NCBI GenBank assembly: GCA_027625915.1
Contig: JANTQA010000042.1
Location: 1,934,001-1,998,000, forward strand
Length of the DNA stretch: 64,000 bases
Source: Anaeramoeba flamelloides
Taxonomy: Eukaryota > Metamonada > Anaeramoebidae
Direction of reading: 5' to 3'
Shown here piece by piece: positions 55,611 to 64,000 of this stretch (the first letter of the stretch is position 1; each line of letters begins with the position of its first letter). The notes beneath the pieces are model-generated. The model worked only from the letters and a program-made list of their open reading frames with translations. It searched no databases and was not told where the DNA came from. The translations under genes were made by a program, and so were the position numbers.

Positions 55611-56665
55611 AGATGAAAATTTGTTGAATTTCCCACTTCAATAATTGTAATAATAAAAGGAATTATTTTTTTACTTTTTTTTTTTTTTTCCCTTTTAGTA
55701 CTTTTATTCAATTGATCTGTAAAAATATTTTTCTTACAATACCTTGAGTTATAAAGTATAACCTCGTTATATACAATTCATGGCAATATTAAGAATAATT
55801 TTATTACACTCAGATTGAAACATATTAGGTATTTTGTCGATCCTCAAATTTCCTAAAAAGGAATATGTATTTTTTTTTTCAAATAGGCGCTAAAATTTCG
55901 ACTTTTTCTGATTTTTAAGAATATTTTTCGATCTAGAAAAGTTACTTCAACAAAAGTTTAAATTTATTTTCAAGTTGAATTTTATTCTATATTTATCAAA
56001 TATATGATTGGCAATCTTAAAAATGATTGTTTTTTTGTAAATTCTTTTTAATGGAGTTTAATTTAAAAATTACAAATGGAAACCTAACATAACCAGGGTT
56101 TTAGGATAATTCTGGACATTCTACACTTTTTAGATAAAACAAAAAATACTAAGAAAACATAGAAACTTTTTTGAAAAATAACTGAATTTGACCGGAATTA
56201 TCGTTTTATAAAAATTTTGTAAGTGAAAGGAAAATGATTATTCTTTGTAAACTTTAATAATTTTGACCAAAATATGAAATAGACAATTTCTTTGAAACAT
56301 TTTTAAATAAAAGTATTTGATTAAGGCAATAAAACTATTTTAAAAAAACAATTAAATCATTAAGAAAATCGAATATTTGATTCAAAAAATAAGCCGAAGA
56401 AAAATTCAGAAAAAAAATAAAAATAAGATAAGGAATGGTTGAAAAATTAAAAAAAATATAAATAGCAAAAAGATCAAAAACAAAAATTGAGAAAATATTA
56501 ATATAATGTAACTGGTGAATAAAAAATGAAAAATGAAAAATGAGAAATGAAAAAGTAAAAAAAAATAATAATTCTATCTACTAACAAATTGTGATTATAT
56601 ATTTTCAATAATGATAAAAGTGATTAAAATGAGAGAAATGATCGATTGTAAATGATTCTTAAAAA
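55611..56665. other. Downstream of the p47 gene, no feature
   Basis: A/T-rich, with short GAAAAATGAAAAATGAGAAA-type repeats near 56520-56550 that precede the 3' end of the minus-strand p47 gene. Confidence 0.4.
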
Positions 56666-57772
56666 TTATTTAAACTGGACAAGTATGGCGGCATTTAGCA
56701 AATCTGCTTCTTTTAAAGTGAGTTGGTCGTTTAAAAGGGGCTTTCGAGGGAACGCGCAAATGAGATTAAAGGGCTTTATTGATAGCTCTTCAGACATTAA
56801 TGAAACTATTAATCGAAGTTTGCTAATTGTAGCGTCTGTATTCAACTTCATTTTTTCTTTCTCACCGTCTGGTAACCTAATTTGTAGCATTGTTGTTGGC
56901 TTATTTTGGTCAATTACCAAGTGCTTCATTCTTTCTGTACGTAGATCGCGTTTCACATTATTATTCACTCTATTTGATAATTTTTGATAATTGTCATAGC
57001 TATTATAACCAGTTTTTGAGGTTCGGCCGCCGCTGCCACCAATTCGGTTCCCTTGTCCGCCAAAGGGATCTATTTTTTTTTTTGGTGGGACAAAGTCCTT
57101 TTGACGGTTTTCAACAAGCGAGACACTGATGTCAGGATCAACATTTTCTTCGAGATCATTTAACACCTCACGAGGCACAAAGCCTTTTTCTAATTCTTCT
57201 AGAATTTTTTTATTTTGAGTATCTTCATAGTCCTTTAATTCGGAGTCGTTAATTGTAAATCCGTTTTTCCAAAAGGTAATTTTTAATTCAATTTTTTTTT
57301 TAATTTTTTGTTGGTTGTTTCTATTGTTCCTCAGATCATTGTTTCGTGTTTTTCGGCTATAAGTGATTTGTTCTCCCTTTTTCCCAATTCTGGAACCTCC
57401 TCCAAGCGACCAATAGTCCTTTTCACTTTCCTTTTCTTTTTTATTATTATCTTGTTTGTCGATACGTTCTTTTGAGGTGTTGAATAACTTGTCAACTAAA
57501 TTGGTCTCTTTCTCTTTTTCATTTTTGCTGTTCTTCTTTCCTCCATAATACTCGATCCCAGAAGACTTTCCTCCTGCATAAAACCCTTGCCCTTTTTTTT
57601 CGTCTTTGTTTTTTTTCAGATCTGTCATTCTGTTGATGCGTCGATCCTTGGTTTGATAATGAAGTGTAATCGCTGAATTCAGATCGTTTTGAGTTTCTTG
57701 AAGTAGCGAAGCTGCAGTTTTTGAATCACAACCAAGAATTTCTTTTAATTGGTTTACTTGTTCTTGAGACAT
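56666..57772 (-). CDS. NSFL1C: p47/NSFL1C-type cofactor of p97 (UBA-SEP-UBX protein)
   Basis: A single exon of 368 residues; the family is about 370. p47 (yeast Shp1/Ubx1) adapts the p97/Cdc48 ATPase to Golgi and nuclear membrane fusion and to ubiquitin-linked work. A UBA domain opens the protein (residues 1-42, LKEILGCDSKTAASLLQET). The GQGFYAGGKSSGIEYYGG motif (61-78) and LVDKLFNTSKE follow, matching human GQRFYAGGSERSGQQIVG and LVDDLFKGAKE. The SEP domain is at 163-228 (ITFWKNGFTINDSELKDYED, KGFVPREV) and the UBX domain at 291-368 (TTMLQIRLPDGEKEKMKL). The UBX FPR loop that inserts into p97 is present (residues 341-343). The Met fits the UBA start. A TTTTTTAG 10 bases upstream could be the acceptor of a 5' UTR intron. 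The gene has more G+C in its 3' half than the genes to the left. Confidence 0.93.
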   Translation of the reverse strand: MSQEQVNQLKEILGCDSKTAASLLQETQNDLNSAITLHYQTKDRRINRMTDLKKNKDEKKGQGFYAGGKSSGIEYYGGKKNSKNEKEKETNLVDKLFNTSKERIDKQDNNKKEKESEKDYWSLGGGSRIGKKGEQITYSRKTRNNDLRNNRNNQQKIKKKIELKITFWKNGFTINDSELKDYEDTQNKKILEELEKGFVPREVLNDLEENVDPDISVSLVENRQKDFVPPKKKIDPFGGQGNRIGGSGGRTSKTGYNSYDNYQKLSNRVNNNVKRDLRTERMKHLVIDQNKPTTMLQIRLPDGEKEKMKLNTDATISKLRLIVSLMSEELSIKPFNLICAFPRKPLLNDQLTLKEADLLNAAILVQFK

Positions 57773-59815
57773 TTACAGGCACCTAAAAAATGTTTTAATT
57801 TATAAATTGAGAAAATATTTTGAAAAAATGACAAGTATTCCTATTGAAAAGTTTGTACTTTGTTTTTTTTTCAAGAGTAACTTTTAAAATTCTAATTCCC
57901 GATAATAAGTTAACAAAACTACTGAAACTTTGTCTTTCTTCAAATTTTCCTGTTCTAAATTATCTATTGAAAACTTTTTTGTATGTTTGATTTTTCTTTT
58001 TGAATAATTATTCTCTGAATAAGAGAGGACTATTGATTAATTAAATGGATATCTCTTAAAGATCAGATAATTTGAGAACACTTTTATCTTGAAGACCTCA
58101 TTCTGATAAAGAAATTTATGATTAGACTACAAACTTAATTTAGAGGCAATAAACTTTTACTCTTCTTTTACTTTTTCAACATTATCCAAGTTTCAAAGAA
58201 ATAAAATGAAGTGGTTCTATTGTCTAATATATGCTACAGAGAAAGTTTCTATTGGTTTTTTCTCTTTTGAGATCTCGGATTTTGATAATCTCTTAGATGA
58301 AGAAGATAATTGAAAAAATTGTATGAATTTACAATTTTATATCGATTATGTTTTCCAAAATAAATGAAAAAATTTGTCTTACAAGTTACCAATATCGTGT
58401 TTTTTACTCAAATTGGATGAACAAAAACAAATATTTTTCCAAAACTAATGAGAAAACTTAAAAATTCGAGAGATTAAGTTTAGATCTTCTTTATTAAACT
58501 TTTGATAAAAAATTTATTGTTTTCAGTTTGATAGTAAAAAGAAATTTATTTTCATGTTGTTTTTCAATCATATTTTATTAAAGAAACTTTCAATACAAAA
58601 TTGAGAATTTCGAACATGGTTTAAGAGATGAGTGATGTTCTGATATTTTGGTTTTACCATTTATTTTGATTTTGATTTTTTTAAATGTTGGTTTTGTATT
58701 AAAAAGAACAAAAAACATTACTCATTATTATGATTGAATTTAATAATATTTAAATACTATTCATTAGTAAGTACAAATAAAAAAAATTTTGGTTTTTGGG
58801 AGTTAATTTTATTTCAAAATTATAAGATATTATAAGTATTAATTTATTCATTATAAAACATTCAAATAAAAATTTTATTTATTTGATGGAAATTTGTGAA
58901 ATAAAATATTGATAATTGAAAAATATAACTATTAAAAAGAGACCCATATATAAAATTGAAAATTTTAATATATTGAACAATAAGTCAACATATTAGTCAA
59001 TAAAATATAAACTGATATTTTTTTCATATGTTAATTTTCCAATTATTACTTCATATAAAAAACTGGGCATCTATAAAATACAATTCTTTATATTTATAAA
59101 TGTGTTTTCAAAAATTTTCTATTTGTCGTTTTTTTTTGTTTTTCTAATTTAATTATTTTTTTTTTAATTTATTTTATTAATTTTTTTTTTTTTTTTAATT
59201 TTATTTTTATTTGAAAGGTTATAAAAATCTTATTTTTGTTAAATCCTAGTCAAAGATACTGAATGTTGACATAAACACATTTTAAATACCAACTGGAGAT
59301 ATTTCACTTCTGGGCTTATCCATTTCCTATAACCCACTTGGAATCATACAGATTTGGTTCTAGTTCTTTAATTTAATTTCACCCAAGTTATATTTATATA
59401 TTCAAATTTCAAAAAATTCATTGAAGATATATTAATATAGAGTTTCTTACATTTATCCAAATTATGACAAGAGTAAAAAATAATATCTGATTATATTAAT
59501 AGAATAATAATAATTTGAATAAAAATTCTGGTTGATAAATATCAATATTCCAATTTTTCAAACTAAATCCTTTTTCAGAGAAAGTGTAGATATTTAGCAA
59601 ACGATTATATTTTGAAAATCCCTTTGAACTCAAAAAAAAAAAAAAAATGGATATTGTTTACTATTACTAAAATTTGGATAAATATAGGGAATTCTTTATT
59701 TATCTCGAACTATTTAAAGATAACATTTTTTATACCATTACATACCTTGGTAAGTGTATTTCGAAGTAAAATGTAAAGATTGGTTTTAATAACGAAACTG
59801 AATACGAATCTATTC
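57773..59815. other. Divergent spacer, left part, no gene
   Basis: Part of the 5.1 kb between the divergent p47 and ENPP genes. A/T-rich, with T and A homopolymers at 59155-59200 and 59632-59647. No conserved exon. Confidence 0.4.
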
Positions 59816-60517
59816 TAAACTTTGTTTCAGCCAAAGGTGCCCAAATTTTTTTTCAAATATCAATTATTTTATATAATTGGCCTTTTAAGAACAAATAAGA
59901 AATAAGTAGAATTATACACATCAAAGAATTATTGATATCGGTCTGAAAAAAAACTAATTAATCAATAAATTTTCATTAAAAAAGGAAAAACTCAAATTCT
60001 TAGGGCCCTTTGAGAACACCAAGAAGATTCGTTTTTACCCCCCCACTGGTATTTAAATAATGAATAGAAAACATTTTTTACCTTCATTTTTCATACTTTT
60101 ATTTTTGGAATCAAGCCCCCAAAAGAAGTAAGTTGGAATTTGTGTTATCTATTTGAAAAAGGAAAAGGAAATGAAGTGAAAAAATTTTCACATTTATTAA
60201 TCAAATATAAGGATCAAAGATTGAATAAAATTCCAATAGAAATCCATATTATTTCTCAACAATCATTTCAACAGTTTCAATTACCTTCAGAATAACATAT
60301 TTTTACAAAGTGACTATTGGTCTTACAATAAAAAAAAATTTTTTAACTGAATTAGGTTTTAAAAAAAAATCAAAAAAAAAAAAAAAATGTGAAAAAATTA
60401 TATAAAATTTTCAAATTTCCAAAAGAAATTTTTGCCTTCTAATATCCATGCAAACCCTTTAAAGGCATGTATTTAACCCAATACAACTGGTCCCCATTGA
60501 CTGGAAAATAGTTTTTT
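59816..60517. mobile_element. TIR MITE with CAGTCAAAG-type ends, third copy
   Basis: The left end TAAACTTTGTTTCAGCCAAA and right end CATTGACTGGAAAATAGTTT are inverted relatives. Interior landmarks shared with 13945-14494 include TTTTATATAATTGGCCTTT, TAATTAATCAATAAATTTTC and ACAAAGTGACTATTGGTCTT. It is longer than the other copies because of about 150 extra bases near 60040-60200. Confidence 0.6.
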
Positions 60518-61734
60518 ACAAAAACAATAAGGAATAAGATAAAAATAAAAAGCAATCTCAATAAAAAGAAGATATAAAAAAATTAAATTACAAATATCAT
60601 TTTATAAATAACCCAACAATACAGATAATTGAAATCCTTTTTATTTTGAGTAAATAGTATACTTTTTTTAATCTCAAAAAAAATAAAAAATTTTTTCAAA
60701 AAAAAATCAATAATATATTAATGAAAAAAATATTGTTTATTTATATTAATATAAAATGAGTCTTGGTCATTAATACCCAGCCATATATATCTTATTAATT
60801 GAAGCAAAAAATAGGGTTATATTTTGTAATATTTTTTCATTACTTACAATTTGGATATGAATTATAGTTTTGAAAAAGATAGAAATGTCAAAGTAGGATT
60901 TTAAAGGTTCATAAATTAGAGTTTTATATTTTGTCTGAATTTGTTTCAAATAAAGTTATTTTTTTTGCTATTTTACCTTTTCATTATTTAATAAATTTTT
61001 AATATTGATTAAATAAACGTCTTTTTCATAACATTTCTAAAAAAGAAAAATCTTTTTATCAAACCTATTTCACAAAAGTTCATTAAAAATTCGATTTTTG
61101 ATTTTGTCTGGAAGATAATGTAATGAAAATAACACCTTCAACTCTATTTCCGAATTAAAATTATCCCCTTGTATAACATCAAAAACTTTTCAATCTATAA
61201 ATCAAGTGAAGCATAAACAAAATAAGATTATCTGTTAGGTAGAATTAGGAATTTTTGTGTTTAATACACAGTAAATATGATTCTATTTCACACAATAACT
61301 AAGAACAGAATGATTATATTACTATATACCACGACCAATTTGTATCCAATCAAATCTGTAAATTTAAAATTATGGTGGCACTATTTGGTAATTACTTTGC
61401 ATATTAGCTATTACAAAGAACATTTAAAAAAGAGGAGTGGTATATAAATCTCAAAATGAAAAAAACTATAAAAAATAAAATCAAAACACAAATAAGAGGA
61501 TTTTCATTGGGTTATTTTCTATTGCTAGATACTTTTTGAGTAATGTACCAAAAAAATCAAAAAATATCTAAAAGTAATTTATAGTTATTCTATTAAGACA
61601 CTCTACCATGTAGAATTGTAAAAGGAAGTCTTGTCCTTGATTCGTAACAATATTAAGTAGTAAATTAATGAAATTTAACCTTTTCACACCTTCACATTAA
61701 AATTAATTAAATATTATTGTTATAATAAAGCCTT
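60518..61734. other. Divergent spacer, middle part, no gene
   Basis: A/T-rich DNA with no repeat family or exon recognised. Confidence 0.35.
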
Positions 61735-62210
61735 GCAGAAAATTTTAATCTGTGTTTCAAAATAAAAAGCATGTTTTTTTTTTTTTTTGGAATAGAAGTC
61801 CTATACATTAATCAATCGGTCAAAGAAACCCACAATAAACCTTTTTTAAATTTGGTATTGGTTTCTTAAAGTTCTAATATTCAAATAGAAATTTTATTAA
61901 TAAAGGATCAAATTGGAAAATTTATCTCAAAAAAAAGAGTAAATATTTTAGAAAATTTTCATCTCTCATCAAAAAAACAAAAATACAAATAAAATTGAGA
62001 AAAAATTATAAAATTTTTTTAACTATTTGCATTAATAATTTAAATTTTACTGAAAATATCAAGGGTTTTACTTTCAAAATTGATTTGAACTTAAGTATAC
62101 AATTGGGTAGTTGAACTATATGTTGCATTGGAACAAGAAGAAAAAAAAGTACATATTATATTTTGAAACAAGGATTATTGTCCTTGATCACCGTTTAATT
62201 TTGATCACTG
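61735..62210. mobile_element. Tc1/mariner-like non-autonomous element, copy 2 (inverted)
   Basis: The right end reads TTTTGATCACTG then TA, the exact inverse of the start of 40264-40738. The left end CAGAAAATTTTAATCTGTGTTTC is more decayed. The interior matches the other copy inverted. Confidence 0.6.
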
Positions 62211-62903
62211 TAAAGTAAATAATATAAGAAATTATTGGATTTATACAGCCTTAAATCAAATTACTATATGCTTTCAAGGACCATGTTCTTAGTGTGGTGA
62301 GAAAATAACAAAGTTATATAATTTGACCAAAAATTCTTCAGGCAACATAAAATTATCAAAAAGATACAGAAATTTTTAAATCTTATCAAAATCTACTGAC
62401 TTAACACATATTGAAGACCATAAATATTCTGTATGTTCTGAAAAGTAGTCTCAATGACCAATGAAATTCGTATGTTCCTTAAGTATTAAAAAAAGTGGAA
62501 ATTTTTCCCCCTTTTGAAACAAAATTATGTTGTTTGTACTTCTCAATCAATTTTCACACAACTCATTTTTATTTTTATCAACCACCAGAATCAAGTCCTA
62601 CATTAAATAATTCAAGACTTTTTGAAAATTTCAGCCTGAAAATTCTAATCCTATTTCAGATTTAGGTTTTCTTTTTTATTTGTACATTTTTCAAATAAAT
62701 TAGAAAGTTTTAATTGATAGTTAAAGGATTCAAACTTTTCTTTGTTTGGGAAATTCGCAAAAATTTCAAAGAAACAAAATGTAGTGGATCAAAAAAAAGT
62801 TAACTCAATCATTATGATATTCTTGTTGTGAAGATAAATTCATTTTTTTGATTTTGTTCCTTTTTCAAAATCTTTTTTTTACACGATAAACCAAACATCA
62901 CAT
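62211..62903. other. Upstream region of the ENPP gene
   Basis: About 690 bases without a frame; presumed promoter and 5' UTR. Composition changes sharply to higher G+C at the ATG. Confidence 0.4.
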
Positions 62904-64000
62904 ATGGTGGCGAAACAAAAAACACAGAGCTTGAAGGTCATAATAGCAGTTATTCTTGTTTGTATCTTTTTAATTACCTTCTCGGGTATTTTTCTTTTCA
63001 TGAACTTTAAAGAAGAACAGTTTGTTGGGGCAATTAACGAGGACATCGACATGTCTCAAAGTGTATTGATAATCTCGATTGATGCGTTTCGGCATGACTA
63101 TTTTGAGTGCGCAGAGGCACCTAACTTAAAGGGCATGTCCGATCAAATCCATATTCAAAAATTGATCCCACCTTTCCCAAGCAAAACGTTTGTCTCGCAT
63201 TATTCGCAGATCACCGGGCTGTATCCGGCTTGGAGCGGGATTGTTGCAAACACAATGTATGATGCGGAACAGAATCTCACCTTTTCAATAGGGAGTGCTT
63301 CGTCTCAAGAAAGCTTATGGTGGTGGGGCGAGCCCTTTTGGATTAGCAACCAACGGGAAGGCCATTTGTCTGGCACAGTGTTTTGGGTTGCCTCTGATGT
63401 TGGAATATATGGCAGGAACGAAAGCCCAACGTACCCCACATATTATTTGTCATATGATCGTGACGTGACCTACAAGGCAAGAATCGATCAATTTTTCGAC
63501 TGGCTTGACTTACCAGAAGCAATAAGGCCAAATTTTTATACCCTATATTTTGAAAGTGTCGACGACATGGGCCACATGTATGGTCCCTGTTCAAAAGAAG
63601 TAACCGAAGCAATTGAAGACGTCGACAATTGGATTGGCTACTTGATAAGAGGATTGGAAGCAAGGGGGCTCTGGAAAGCACCAAACGGGCTGAATGTAAT
63701 TGTTGATTCCGACCATGGGATGACAAAAACATCCAAAGACAAGGTAATAATAATTGACGATTATATCCAAATCGAGACCTCGTTAATCCACTGCGCTCAC
63801 ATGGAGCATTTGCATTTGTACCCATCGCTCAAGGATGATTTCCGTTATAACGATCTTGATTGCCAGAAAAGGAATTCTCAATTGTTTCATGATGATAGCC
63901 GACAGAACAAGAAACGCTTTCAGAAAAATTTAAACCAAAACTCACCTTCACAAGACTATGAAGCACAAGTAGTTAACTTTTCGCCAGTAACGCAAATAAT
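62904..64000 (+). CDS. Ectonucleotide pyrophosphatase/phosphodiesterase (ENPP family), N-terminal 365 residues
   Basis: Open from ATG 62904 to the right edge, so the C-terminus lies outside. ENPPs hydrolyse phosphodiester or pyrophosphate bonds of nucleotides or lipids outside the cell using two metals. A short basic cytosolic start and a hydrophobic segment at about residues 10-34 (VIIAVILVCIFLITFSGIF) predict a type II membrane protein with the enzyme outside. Active-site residues visible: Asp60 (ISIDAFR), the Thr95 nucleophile in PSKTFVSHYSQITGLYP, Asn116 (GIVAN), Asp220 and His224 in VDDMGHMYGP, and Asp270/His271 in SDHGM. KTFPNHY of most members is KTFVSHY here. The Asn of PNH is lost, but the phosphate-binding Asn 21 residues after Thr is kept. 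The last metal His should lie beyond the edge. The coding sequence uses many GCG, CGG, CCG and TCG codons, unlike genes to the left, which may mean transfer or different selection. Which ENPP subgroup it belongs to is not resolved. Confidence 0.9.
   Translation, partial: MVAKQKTQSLKVIIAVILVCIFLITFSGIFLFMNFKEEQFVGAINEDIDMSQSVLIISIDAFRHDYFECAEAPNLKGMSDQIHIQKLIPPFPSKTFVSHYSQITGLYPAWSGIVANTMYDAEQNLTFSIGSASSQESLWWWGEPFWISNQREGHLSGTVFWVASDVGIYGRNESPTYPTYYLSYDRDVTYKARIDQFFDWLDLPEAIRPNFYTLYFESVDDMGHMYGPCSKEVTEAIEDVDNWIGYLIRGLEARGLWKAPNGLNVIVDSDHGMTKTSKDKVIIIDDYIQIETSLIHCAHMEHLHLYPSLKDDFRYNDLDCQKRNSQLFHDDSRQNKKRFQKNLNQNSPSQDYEAQVVNFSPVTQI

Noticed and set aside
63343-63825. 160-residue minus-strand frame rich in Arg and Leu
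   Set aside because: It is the antisense shadow of the ENPP coding sequence, whose catalytic motifs lie on the plus strand.
1-64000. LTR retroelements, Polintons, viruses, CRISPR arrays
   Set aside because: No paired long direct terminal repeats, capsid, protease, integrase or polymerase-B motifs, and no regularly spaced repeat array were seen. The only reverse transcriptase belongs to a non-LTR element.

Overview
The window comes from a very AT-rich eukaryotic nuclear genome. It has spliceosomal GT-AG introns from under 100 bases to about 4 kb, long poly-A/T tracts, and Asn/Gln/Lys-rich insertions inside conserved proteins. Six protein genes can be placed firmly by family or by a long open frame, and a seventh single exon is uncertain. 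I cannot name the species. The mix fits a free-living amoeboid or flagellate protist (Anaeramoeba-like or amoebozoan) better than a fungus, plant or animal, but that is inference.

Layout. 1-3383 (-): the N-terminal 1127 residues of a large protein with several PH-like module ends, running off the left edge. 3384-12035: repeat-rich intergenic DNA with LINE remnants, hairpin elements, TTAA-flanked MITEs and one orphan exon. 12036-18545 (+): CPSF2/CPSF100 in two exons around a 4.0 kb intron full of nested repeats and a well-formed tRNA-derived SINE. 19440-20770: a LINE remnant. 21103-26782 (-): a Mediator MED24/MED5/MED33-family subunit in two exons. 26783-41413: a 14.6 kb stretch with no protein gene, holding two identical tRNA-Leu(AAG) genes and many MITEs. 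41414-42568 (+): Ran GTPase in four exons. 46756-52578 (-): METTL16 in four exons, with a LINE, two hairpin units and a nested TIR element in its third intron. 56666-57772 (-): a p47/NSFL1C-type UBX protein. 62904-64000 (+): an ENPP-type ectophosphodiesterase running off the right edge, richer in G+C than its surroundings.

The host genes are mostly core nuclear machinery (pre-mRNA 3' processing, transcription, nuclear transport, U6/mRNA m6A methylation, p97 cofactor) and form no operon or pathway cluster. The most unusual signal is in the repeats. A family of composite hairpin elements has matching ends (GTCGTTAGG and AGTGCCTAG type). One hairpin lies at the same internal position of the LINE coding region in all three LINE copies that cover that site, between a conserved NINW...NLK segment and the CxxC zinc-knuckle. 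Other repeat families are a Tc1/mariner-like MITE, a piggyBac-like TTAA MITE, a TIR MITE with CAGTCAAAG-type ends and a dispersed non-coding repeat. Their nesting gives a relative insertion history. I saw no retrovirus, LTR element, Polinton, CRISPR array or toxin gene.
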